Origin: Chytriomyces cf. hyalinus JEL632 | Taxonomy: Eukaryota; Chytridiomycota; Chytridiomycetes; Chytridiales; Chytriomycetaceae | NCBI GenBank assembly: GCA_025435555.1 | Contig: JAIWWG010000039.1 | Coordinates: 186,001-250,000 of the forward strand | Direction of reading: 5' to 3' | Length of the DNA: 64,000 bases | Part shown: one piece after another, positions 23,153 to 33,344 of the stretch | How positions within the stretch are numbered: the first letter of the stretch is position 1 | How the letters are laid out: every line of letters begins with the position of its first letter | Translations under genes and position numbers: made by a program | Notes under the pieces: model-generated | Told to the model about the DNA's origin: nothing | Databases searched by the model: none | Seen by the model: the letters and a program-made list of their open reading frames with translations, nothing else

Positions 23153-24299
23153 ATGCCAAGCACAGACGCATCAACCAACGAGCCAAGCATCGTTGCCCTT
23201 CCAGAGCTGGAGGCCGGTTCTCCATCGACGCTGTTCCCGGACATTGAGCGCGCTTTCGGCCTTGGCGGTCTCGGTCTCATTGTCGTGCGCATGCCTGCTG
23301 CGCACGAGTACCACACCCTGCGTCGCAACCTTCTCGCCATGGCCGCTCCTCTCGCGACCATGTCGGAGGAGGACAAGCTGCGACTCGAGCATCCTGACTC
23401 GCAGTACTCGTTTGGATGGTCGCATGGGAAAGAGGTGATCTTGATTCTGATTGGTCCCTCATGTTAAGCACTGATCTGATTGGCTGGCATTGATGGCTTG
23501 ATCTGATTCGCTCTGGTGTTGACTGCTTGGCTGGTTGTCTGATCATACCTGTCTGTTCATCCAGATGTTCGACGGCGTCCCAGACACTCTCAAGGGTTCC
23601 TTCTACGCCCAAGTCTATGAGCGTGATCACTACGACGAGGACTACCAGAAGCGTTTCCCCTTCTACGCCCACAAGAACATTTGGCCGTCTCCAGAATCTC
23701 TCCAAGGCCACGACCTTGAGGCTGCCTTCATTGCCCTCGGAAAGACAATGACCGAAGTCGGCGTCCTCCTTGCCAAGCGCATTGATGAATTCCTCAAGAC
23801 AAAGCACGACAACTTGTCCAGCCTGGAAGCCGCCCTTTCAAGTCCTTTGAACTGCCACAAGGGTCGTCTGCTTTACTACTTTCCAAAGCAAGAATCTGCA
23901 GCCAGCAGCGACGGAAAAGAGGCAAGCTGGTGTGGTCTCCATCTTGACCACTCGCTGTTGACCGGCTTGACAAAAGCCATCTTCAACCCAGCCACGCTTC
24001 CCGCCGGAGACACCAGCGGTCTCTACATTCAGCTTCCAAACAAGGAAATGTGCAAAGTCGCCATCCCAGAAGACTGTATTGCCTTCCAGGTCGGTGAAGC
24101 CGCCCAAATTCTCTCTCGCGGTGTTTTACGCGCCACTCCTCATTTGGTCAAGGGAACGGATGCCGTTGGCATCGACAGAAGCACGTTTGCTTGCTTCTTG
24201 CAGCCTGAAGTCGATTTCAATCTTGGAGATGGACTCACTTTTGGAAAGTTTACCGAAAACATTCTTGCCTCACACTATGAGGGCGGTCCCGTCATGTGA
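23153..24299 (+). CDS. Isopenicillin-N-synthase-like 2-oxoglutarate/Fe(II) dioxygenase
   Basis: Two exons, 23153-23434 and 23565-24299, encode 338 aa. The fold family is suggested by the double-stranded beta-helix iron motif: WCGLHLDHSLLTGL gives the HxD pair, RATPHLV gives the distal histidine, and an arginine follows in GIDRSTFACFLQPE, where the co-substrate carboxylate is normally bound. The region VAIPEDCIAFQVGEAAQILS matches the 'GALVVNIGDMLQILSNG' strand of IPNS-like enzymes. The substrate is unknown. No biosynthetic partner genes lie next to it, so I would not infer a secondary-metabolite cluster. The intron (23435-23564) is longer than most here. No signal peptide is evident. Confidence 0.85.
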
Positions 24300-24447
24300 T
24301 TGGACGTGCACCCATGAGTTTTTGTCTTAAAAATACAGAAAGCACTTTTGAGTTTCCTTAACTGAGTTTTGATGACGTTTTCAGAGCAAATGAGTAGGGT
24401 TCGAAGTTTATTTAGAACATATACGCACAATTTTTAGTGATGTTATC

Positions 24448-24529
24448 GGGGAAATGGCCGAGTGGTCCAAGGCGCTACGTTCAGGTCGTAGTCCAGAAAT
24501 GGGCGTGGGTTCGAACCCCACTTTCCTCA
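24448..24529 (+). tRNA. tRNA-Leu(CAG), copy 1
   Basis: An 82-nt cloverleaf. Acceptor stem GGGGAAA pairs with TTTCCTC at 24522-24528, with discriminator A. The D arm reads GGCCGAGTGGTCCAAGGC. Anticodon stem CTACG/CGTAG encloses TTCAGGT, giving anticodon CAG. A long variable arm of the class II type follows, then T arm GTGGG-TTCGAAC-CCCAC. No intron. Followed by an 11-bp TTTGTTTTGTC motif repeated three times (about 24533-24568). Confidence 0.95.
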
Positions 24530-24720
24530 CCTCTTTGTTTTGTCTTTGTTTTGTCTTTGTTTTGTCTGATGGCTTGCAGGATGTTGGCACTTGTGTGCTT
24601 GCTTCATTTTTAGAGCAACCAAGCTTCCAGAATGCAGCTGAATCGATGAAGTGAACAACTGCTGAGGAATTCATGGATGTCTGTGATTCGTGGAGGTTTG
24701 ATTTCAAAATATTTCACCAA

Positions 24721-26482
24721 ATGGAAGCACTTGTTCGCCAGGTGTGTTGCCCCAGAACCAGTCCGTTCCCCCGCAAATCAACAGCACATACTGTGCTGGC
24801 CTGAAAGATAGCAGGCAAGGCGTCTGAGATGTCGAAGCAAGCGCTTGTGCACAAATGCTTGGATACCCCTTCTCTCCCAACTGCCTGCAAGAGGAAAGAC
24901 ACCCGCTAACCCCACCATCGACAAACAGGCAACAGACGAGAAACAAACACGCGAGAATTGGGCGCTCTTTATTCGCATCTGCGATAATGCAAACGTGTAA
25001 GCACGAAAGTTGTTGCTCTCATTTTACTTTCAGTTTAATCGCTCTGTTTGCACAGATCCTCGGATAAGGCACGCGAGGCCGTCTCTGTATTGTCCAAACG
25101 CATTGTGCACTCCAATGCAAACGTGTCTCTATTTGCCCTCACCCTTGCAAATTCGCTTGTGCAGACGTGTTCAATCAAGGGTGAATTATTCAAACCCATC
25201 ATCGGCCTCATTAGCTTACTGTTTTTGGTTACAGTGCACAGAGAAATCTCTTCGCGCGTATTTGTTGACGCCATCACCCGCCATCTCATGTCCTCGGGTG
25301 TGCACATGACAGTCAAACTTCGTATCCTTGAAATGCTCCAATCGTGGGCGATTGCCTTCAAAGACAAGCCGGAACTCGGATACCTAGTTGACGCATATAA
25401 CCAGTTGAAGCGACAAGGCCTGAATTTCCCTGACCCGGATGCGAAACCCGATTCTGCGAAAAAGTCTGCAAGTCAACTTGCAAAGGAACAGGAGGATGAT
25501 GAGATTGAACTTGCAGTGAGTCACCTATCCTACATTTCTATTTTACTTTTTTACAGACTTCTGTCGTTCCAATCCGCCAGCTCGCCCTCTCCATGTCTGC
25601 AGACGAACAAAAAAAGCACTCCCGAAACTCAGCTCCTCCTGCACCCGCGCAAACTCCGACCACGCGCAACCCAATCTGCCGCGTTCGTGCGTTGTATGAT
25701 TTTCCGGGACTCGAAGAAGGCGAACTGCGCCTCGCATTCAACGACGTTGTGAACGTGCACGACGACACGACCTTTAAGGAGTGGTGGAAAGGAGAATGTG
25801 GCGGTCGTGTTGGGATTTTTCCATCAAACTATGTCGAACGAATTGAGGGAAATGCTGCACCTGCAGCCACGAACGGTGGTCCAGCTGGGGATGACGTACA
25901 AGATGTGCAAAAGGTGGAGCGGTTTGTTGGGTTGCTTGCGAATCTTCGACCGGGCGAAAGTTTGAGCGAAAACGCACGCGTGCAGGTGAATTGACATTTG
26001 CTTGACTTTTTTGATTGTGGTAACTCAAAAGCGCGCTTGTATTTTTTGTGACTTTATCAGGAACTCTACCATGCCATTTTGGTCATGAGGCCTAAACTTC
26101 TCGCAGACTTGGAAGGCGCCAGGTCCAAGCAAGGTGAGCGGCAACAGCTTTGAAATCGCCTGATGAACACTCACGTTTTCTTTTTAAAACTTTTCAAGAC
26201 GAACTCGTCCAATTGAACGATCGATTCACGAATGCATGTTCAACCTATCACAAATTGATGGACGCATCCTTGGCCGCGCAACGTGCGGCTTACCAGCAGC
26301 AGCCACAGTACTCTCAACAATACGGCGGCTATCCTCAGCAAGCGCCTGCTGCTGGATATGCAGTAGGACCTCAATCATATCCACAGCCTCCGCAACAGTA
26401 CGGTGGCCCACCGCCACCGGGACCACAATATCAACAGAATTTTGGGGCACCTCCCCAGAATGGGGGATACTATCAGCAATAG
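24721..26482 (+). CDS. HSE1: HSE1/STAM ESCRT-0 subunit (VHS-UIM-SH3)
   Basis: Endosomal sorting adaptor that pairs with VPS27/HRS and recognises ubiquitinated cargo. Seven exons: 24721-24741, 24929-24996, 25056-25180, 25235-25515, 25581-25985, 26061-26133, 26199-26482, giving 418 aa. The VHS domain includes ATDEKQTRENWALFI, NANVSLFALTLANSLVQTC, HREISSRVFVDAI and DAYNQLKRQGLNFPDPD. A UIM-like segment (DDEIELALALSMSADEQ) spans the exon 4/5 junction. The SH3 domain is RVRALYDFPGLEEGELRL to GIFPSNYVERI. A GAT-like coiled region (ELYHAILVMRPKLLADL) follows, ending in a Q/P/G/Y-rich tail. Domain order is exactly STAM/HSE1. The 7-residue first exon is supported by phase and by the canonical VHS start. 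Confidence 0.94.
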
Positions 26483-26596
26483 CCAATTTTTGTTCAATAA
26501 ACCCATTGTTTTGTTTCACCCCCCATGCACACGCCTTTTCTGTGGAGATTATCTAATAAAATTTTGGATTGTTGAAGCCACCACTGCGGCAAGTGA

Positions 26597-26770
26597 CAAA
26601 TCAACTCAACTTTGAATGCGGTGGATTATCACCACTGAGATTGAGTGAGGGATAACGTGGTTAATTTGAGTGGGTGTTCTTGCTAAGAAAATTCAATTTA
26701 GTGAAGAATCAACTCAACTTTGAATAAGTGTTTTATTCTCACTGAGAGTGAGTGATGGATAATGGCTGGA
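26597..26770 (+). repeat. Imperfect direct duplication, about 65 bp
   Basis: Two diverged copies of about 65 bp, near 26597-26661 and 26707-26770. Both begin ATCAACTCAACTTTGAAT and end GTGAG(G/T)GATAA. It marks the left boundary of the repeat-rich region. Confidence 0.6.
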
Positions 26771-26797
26771 TATTTTTATTTTTAGCACAAAAATAAC

Positions 26798-28370
26798 TTG
26801 GACCAAAATGAAGAGAACATGCATCACCAACTACTTCACCCCTGCTCCACGAGCCAGCGTCGCCGCCTCGGATTTGCCCTCTTTGTCTTCATCATCGTTG
26901 TCATTAGCATCATCGCCTTCCATCATCTCGACTTACGCGAGAGTATCTGCAGGTTTAATTTTTTTACTCTGTCCTTGTTTGTCTGATTCACTTCATAAAG
27001 GCACATTGATGCCTCTCACACACCAATCATCATTGTCGGCTGGTACTTTGTCTTCAAGATTGACAGGTTCATTGGTTTTTTTTAGAGAGTGGCAACTGAC
27101 CCATTTTAAAGCAATGACAGATTCAACAGTACGTCTGAGTCTCTTCTGCTGATTCTTGGTGGATGGAAACCGGATTGGATGAATCTACTGTCCTGCACTG
27201 CCTCCCACCAAGGGTCCTTCTTTCCTGATGCCATTGGATACACCTTTGAGTACGCTCTTTGAGCTAGTTTGGCTCATTTAAGGGGTTATACAGTCCAACT
27301 ACATGGCTATCAACAGGAATATAATGAAGGGGTGGATGTGAGTGAGCCAACCTCAAGGAATGGAAGTACCGAAACTGGAAACCAGCAGCTGAGTCATTTT
27401 TTTCAACTGACAGTTTTTTCTTTCGGAAAAGGTGTATTCTACTCCATTGCTTTGTATCAATGATTCAAGTACATTGGCGATTGATAATGAAATGGTATGT
27501 ATTATTTAAAAGTTTGGCTGATTTTCAAAATACATGCAGACGCACAAGAGGACTCACCCAGATGCATCAGATGTGGCAAGGATGAAGTAATTTGGTTGTT
27601 ATGTCTTAGAGGTACTTAATATTATGCTGAATAGTCATCAGATGAGGCAGATCTCCCATTGGCAAAGGCAGTGAAGACTCAGCACTTTCCATCGCCTCCC
27701 TCAAGAAGCAAGGATGTCACCACCACCACCCCCTCCTCCCGCTGGTCCTGCTCTCCCTCTTCCGACTTGTTGATACCAGCAAGAGGCCATATGTTGTCAG
27801 GGTCCTGTATGATTTGTCTTTCACTGCCAAAAGTTCAAAAGATGTCTGTCTCAAACTGGCACCTGTGATTGGAATAGATGGAAAAGCTACACATTTGTCC
27901 TTTGAAGTCGCATCCTGGGAAACAATGTGGGCTGGATTGACTGCGAAGGCAAAGCATGGGCATGAAACTGTGATTGCAGCAAAGATGGTAGAGACTGGAA
28001 TGACTTGGGAGGAACTACTTCGGTCTGGTCCTTGTTGTTCAGGAATGACTCTCCAAATCAGTGAATTCTGGTATTCACTGGCTTGCCTTTTTGATTTTGG
28101 TTTGAATGTTAGTACAATGTGGCCAAGTAATTCAAAAACCAGCAGTCATGCTATTAAACTTGGCTTAGATGCAAGATGTTGTAGATGGTATGTCTTTTAT
28201 TTTTTTAAGATCCATTTTTAACCCATAATACAGCATGGCTCATCACAACACCTTAAACCAACATCTCCCTGCTACTTTCAACATTGAAGCGGCTCTCCAA
28301 GAAAAAGCAAGAGACTTAATCCGCAACAAAGAATGGTCTTCAAAAATTTCGAAAGATGTCTCATATTCTC
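26798..28370 (+). CDS. Unrecognised spliced coding region
   Basis: I do not recognise this gene. Several open segments are bounded by good splice sites. One (ending about 26952) has a hydrophobic stretch, FALFVFIIVVISIIAF, and can be joined in phase to HIDASHTPIIIVGWYFVFK (from about 27001) and then to FNSTSESLLLILGGW (from about 27121). A longer open segment from about 27650 to 28190 reads RPYVVRVLYDLSFTAKSSKD, GIDGKATHLSFEVASWETM and MVETGMTWEELLRSG. It ends at GTATGT and can continue after 28234 with MAHHNTLNQHLPATFNIEAA. It could be one gene, two genes or a decayed transposon gene. Base composition resembles the surrounding repeat-rich DNA. Exon order and start are not secure. Confidence 0.3.
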
Positions 28371-28552
28371 TTGTTCTTCAGGTTCTTCGAAATTGAGGTT
28401 TTATTCACCTCAAAACTCAAGCGGACATCGACACTATCTGCAAACCCCTCTCTAAGGTTGAACAAGCTGAGCACCTTACTTGGATTAAAGGGAGATTCCA
28501 CTGCAGTTTTTGAACTGGTGCCAAGCTTATTTTGTTGAGCGAGGCTGGGCTC

Positions 28553-29140
28553 AACATTGTTGAATATCAGTCTCAAGTGATGGAGTACTGTTTACTTCAA
28601 AAAAGGTTAATTCTCCCCGATTCATCTCTTATTCTCTACTGCAGATAAAGAAAAGTCCTGTGCCTCACCATTCCACCAGCCTCAATACATATGGGCATGA
28701 ATTATGACATTGAGTAGGGTAAACGTCTAAGAGAGAACCAATGCCTGGTGGTGGTGATAGTTGAGCAAGGGGGAAGCGAGTGGAAGCAAGCAAGCCAGCA
28801 AGCCAATTTACTGAAAGAATGGTCGTGTTTATTTCTTTGTTTACATGCAATCATATAAAGTAAATAAGAGAAGATCATACCCTGGTGGTGGTGACAGTTG
28901 AGCGAGGAGGGAGCGAGTGGAAGCAATTGAGCCAGCAAGCCAATTTACTGAAAGAACAGTAAATTGGTCGTGACAGCTCTCACTTTCCATTCACCATCAC
29001 CAGGGAAAATTATAAATAAAAAACAACCAATCAAAGCCTACTGAGCCAGTTGAAATGTCAAGGTGTATCTGACGCAATGTCTAGTAGATAACAAGGAATG
29101 AATATACGAACCCTTGCATTCTATAAAGGGTGCAGACTTG
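28553..29140 (+). repeat. Dispersed repeat, copy A, split by an insertion
   Basis: 28553-28729 and 29079-29140 together match the continuous copy at 59741-59970 at high identity (start GTTGAATATCAGTCTCAAG, end GGGTGCAGACTTGTA). The two halves are separated by 349 bp (28730-29078) flanked by GTCTA on both sides, as expected for an insertion with a 5-bp target duplication. Family unknown. Confidence 0.75.
28730..29078. mobile_element. 349-bp insertion with internal duplication
   Basis: Inserted into dispersed repeat copy A; GTCTA flanks both ends (28725-28729 and 29079-29083). Inside, a segment of about 77 bp is duplicated (about 28742-28818 and 28880-28956), sharing TGGTGGTGGTGA and GCCAGCAAGCCAATTTACTG. 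Ends are not TG...CA and no clear inverted repeats are seen. It has no coding capacity, so it is probably a non-autonomous element. Confidence 0.5.
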
Positions 29141-29150
29141 TATTGAGATA

Positions 29151-32100
29151 TGTGTGGAAAGAGTATTGTTTATTGTTGAATACACGTCTCCTTTTATACT
29201 CGTGAAGAATGAAATCATTGTGGCACAGTCGAACAGACAAAAAAATAATTTGTTCCAGAAAGATCCAGAACTGACGGTGCCCCATAGCTGGGGATTCCAA
29301 CACTCCCCCTACCTGGTGACGCTGTACTCCAACCCCATCCCGATTCTGAATTTCTTGAATTCGCTTGGTCCTTTCACCTTGGTGAGTCCATCTGCCTTTT
29401 GGTCTTTAGTTGGGATGAATGCCAACTCAATGTTGCACTCCTTAATAGTTTCTTGTACAAACGTTTTCTTACCGAGCATATGTCTCGTACGGTTGTTTAC
29501 AATAGCGTTCTTGCTTGATGCGATGGCCGCTTGGTTGTCCTCGTAAATGACAGTCTTAATAGCTGAAACACCCAAGTCAGTAAGTAGCTCCCTTAGCCAC
29601 ACGACTTCCTTTATGACGTCCACTAACGCATTCACTTCAGCTTCCATGTATGATAGCGCTACAGTCTTCTGTTTCCGAGACCTCCAAGTGACAAGGTTCC
29701 CTCCAACGAATATGGCGTGGCCACTTACTCCATATGCTCCTTCACTCAAGTGGCTAGCATTGACCCACGCCTCGATCAAGTTTTCTTTGCCGGCAGTGTA
29801 CTTGAGTTCCATCTTGCTAGTATTCACCAAGTATCCAGTTAGCCGCTTCAGTGCTGCCCAATGCGCTTCTGTTGCCTTTGACGCAAATCTTCCCAGGTAG
29901 GCTGTTGCATAAGCTGCGTCTGGTCTGGTTGACACTGATGCATACATTACAGCTCCTAACAGGCTTCGATATTGCTCCATGGTCGACTCTGTTTCCTCAT
30001 CTGGTAGCTTGATCCCAGCCTCCAATGGCGTCATGTACTTTGTATGCTCTAGTTGGTACCACTGTCCAATTGATTCCAAATAGCTTGATTGCTGGAAGCT
30101 CGCACGTCTGTCCTTCAAGTCATATTTGATGACTGATCTGAGTAACGTGTGTATCTCCCCCATAAACTTGACTTTGTGCTTCTTAACCAACTGGTTCTCC
30201 ACCCACTCTCGCAGGCCTTCATTGTCTGTCGCGATCAAGATGTCATCCACGTACAAGGTGATTAGCAGTTCACTCCCGTTCCACTGGATTCTGAATAGTC
30301 TAGGGTCGGATACTGCTTGTTTGAATCCAATACTGACTAATGTCCCTTTGAACTCCTCATTCCACAGGTAGCCTCCTTGTTTGGTTCCATACAAACCCTT
30401 CAAGAGCCTCAACGCGTGCCGTTTCCGATCAATCTGTGGATGCAATAGCTCATAGCCGTCTGGAATTCGGATTACTACATTGTAATCCATCTTTGAATTA
30501 AGGTAAGCAGTTATGACATCCATCTGGGTGATTTGATATTGCTTTGCTGACGAAATGCTTATCAACACTTTGATTGTTGTAGATTGTACAACTGGTGCAA
30601 ATGTTTCATCGTAGTCTACTCCTTCGACTTGAGTGAATCCTCGAACAACTAGTCGTGATTTGTATTTCTCAAATACTCCTGCTGCATCCTGTTTTCGCTT
30701 GTGGACCCATTTAGTGTCCGCAATGTTCTCAGTAGGCTCCTTTCTTAAGTCAATCACTTCCCAGGTCCTGATCTCAACTAATGAATTCAGTTCATCCAGG
30801 ATTGCGTCCTTCCATTTTGGTGCATCTTCCCTCTTGAGTGCTTTGGCGATTGATTTTGGATCCTCAGTTGTTGCCGAAAATGCGTAAGTGGCTCATCTCC
30901 TTTTTCCTTCAATGATGTTTGATTGATCGACTGATGAATTGATGTCTTTTGCAGCGACCTTGTCTATTGGTTCCAGTACTTGCACCGTTTGCTCTGGCAT
31001 GGCTATCTTTGAACTTCTTGGCTGTGGTTGTGACTGGGACAGTTGTTGTAAGATACAGATTGGAGATGGGCTTCTTGGCTCATCTTCTTCCTCTTGTTCT
31101 TCTGGTTCTGGTGTTTGAACTTCTTGCTGCTGTTGTTGTGGAGGAACTCTTGTTGCAGCGGGTCTTGCGGGTCTTGTCCCAAATCTTTCTTCTGATTCAT
31201 CTTCTGAGTCTGAGAGTAGTTCCGGTGGTTCATCTTCTGAGGATTCATCTTCTTCCTCTGGCTCCTGCTTGGGGAATTTCACATGGACTGATTCAAATAT
31301 TCTGCCACTGTTGTCTTCAAGAAGCAGCTACCCCTTTTCCTTGATTCCCAGAATTCTGCACTTAACACCCTTGTTGTCTAGCTTTCCACGCTTGTGCCCG
31401 TCGATGTATGCAACACATCTTTCACCGAATCGTCACATGTATTTCAAGTTTGGTTTCTTTCCTGTCAGCGCTTCGAATGGAGTTTTGTTTCCAGCAGTTG
31501 CTCTTGTAGGACATCGGTTTCTGATATAGACTGCCATCTCTAGTGCGTATATCCAGTACTTTTCCTTGTCCATTTTTGCGTCTGCTAACATTGTTCTGCA
31601 CATTTCTATCACAGTGCGATTCTTCCTTTCTGCAATTCCGTTCCGTTCAGGTGTATAAGGCATCGAGGTATAGTGTTTGATTCCTTTTTCTCCACACCAT
31701 TTCTTGAATTTGTTGTTCATAAATTCGCCTCCCCCGTCGGATACGATCACTTTCAATTTGTGGTTGTATTGAGTTTCAATCAACTTGGTTATCTCAAGGA
31801 TTCCTTGGAGTGCATCGCTCTTTCTGCCCAAAATTTTCGCAAATGTGCATCTGCTTCCCATACCTGAGACCATGAGGACCGGTGTTCCATTTATAAAGGT
31901 AAGATCCAGATTTAGCTCTTCACCTGGTGTTTCCACTTGTGCTGATTTTTCTTTCCCAACTCTTCTTGTAGTTTTAGATTCCGCTACAGTCCTCAAGATC
32001 CTCGTCCTTGATGCTTATGCCATCGACTTGCTCTGGAAGTTTCTTCAGGTCTCTTGCATTCAAATGTCCCATTAGTCGGTGAGCTTCTTTCATGGTGGTT

Positions 32101-32884
32101 TGTCTGATGATTTTTGTTGATAATCCCGCCTTTTTTTCAGGTAGTGTGTAGAGGCCTTCACGGATATCAGTGGCGTGGAGGATGATCTTTTTGTTTAAGA
32201 GTGCTGAGGTGCCTGTGTCGTCGAACTTTACAGTTGCACCTTTCATGCTTAGTGCGGAGATTGACAGGAGGTTGACAGATAGTCCCGGTACGTACAAAAC
32301 TCCAGTGATTGTTACTGTCCCTTCTTCGCCCTTCATCTCAACAACTCCAACTCCCGTAATTTCAAACTGGTCGCCACTTGCTACTGTTACCTTGCCAAGG
32401 CCGTCTTTGAATGTCAAGTCCTTAATGATTTTCTTATTGCCTGTCATGTGGTTACTTGCTCCGGAATCCAGAATCCAGTCACCATCTTCCAGTTTGATCT
32501 TTGCTGCAGTAAGCACATAGTTTCTTGATTGATTAACTTGGTGAGCCTTCTTTTCATCGCTCTTTCTCTCACGTTGTCTAGGTCCTTCACCTTCTTTGTC
32601 GCCGCCCTTGGCCCAACATTGTGATTTCTTGTGTCCTGGCTTGCCGCAGTTGTTACATTCTCCTTTGAATCTTGTTGCATTTTGTTTCACCTGCATGGCT
32701 ACTCCTCTACGAGTTCCTACTTCTTTGTTTTCGACTTGCATGTACTCATACTTGGATATGATCTTTCCTTTGAATTCCTTGTAGCTGGTCATCAAGTTTG
32801 TCTGTGCTCTGATTGCTGGGAGGACATTCTCCCATGACTTAGGTAAGCTCCTCATGACCTGGTTGATCCTGTCTGGGTCGCTGA
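29151..32884 (-). mobile_element. Broken Ty1/copia LTR retrotransposon (outer element)
   Basis: Minus-strand Ty1/copia remnant. An LTR of about 152 bp (29151-29302, TG...CA) lies at its 3' side, next to a purine-rich tract. Reading from high to low coordinates there is gag with a CCHC knuckle and protease motif (about 32855-31974), integrase (about 31996-31433), an acidic low-complexity linker (about 31282-30893), and reverse transcriptase/RNase H (30757-29309). It is fragmentary, with several breaks, and its 5' part is largely missing: only a short LTR-like piece is seen on the far side of the inner element (about 37905-37950). Clearly older than the inner copia element that interrupts it. 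Confidence 0.85.
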
Positions 32885-33344
32885 TGTTGAATTCAGTCGT
32901 AGGACGCGTAATTCTTTATTTACACATTGCCAATCTTAATTATTTCTTTACGATCACTCATCTTTCTTCTGGATGTTTTTCAGTCTCTGTCTTTTCATCC
33001 AATCATTTTATTCGATAGTTGTTTTACAAGCTACCTCTTTGTTCTGTTTTTTTTGATTCACACAATGGGTCACTTGACCATTGTTCTTAGTGTTTCTTAC
33101 TTATATCTGTCTCTCCCTTGAGAGCAGAATCTTATCGTCTACTATTTTGTGCTCTGTTGCAGTATTGTTCTTACCGACTGCGTATATCTTTAGGTTTGCA
33201 TGCTACGACATTCTTTCTTAGTTTATTGTGCTAATAGTGGAGTCTTTAGTTGATCTATTAAAAGAGTAGTTACTATCGATACGAGCTTTAAGAACTTCTA
33301 AGACGATCGCTATATAGTCGTGTACCAGCGTCTATATTTTTACA
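32885..33344 (+). repeat. 5' LTR of inner Ty1/copia element
   Basis: 460 bp, TG...CA, apparently identical to 37430-37889 by eye. Preceded by GCTGA at 32880-32884, half of the 5-bp target duplication. The sequence directly after it (CGTTATCAGCACC) sits where a primer-binding site is expected. Confidence 0.95.
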
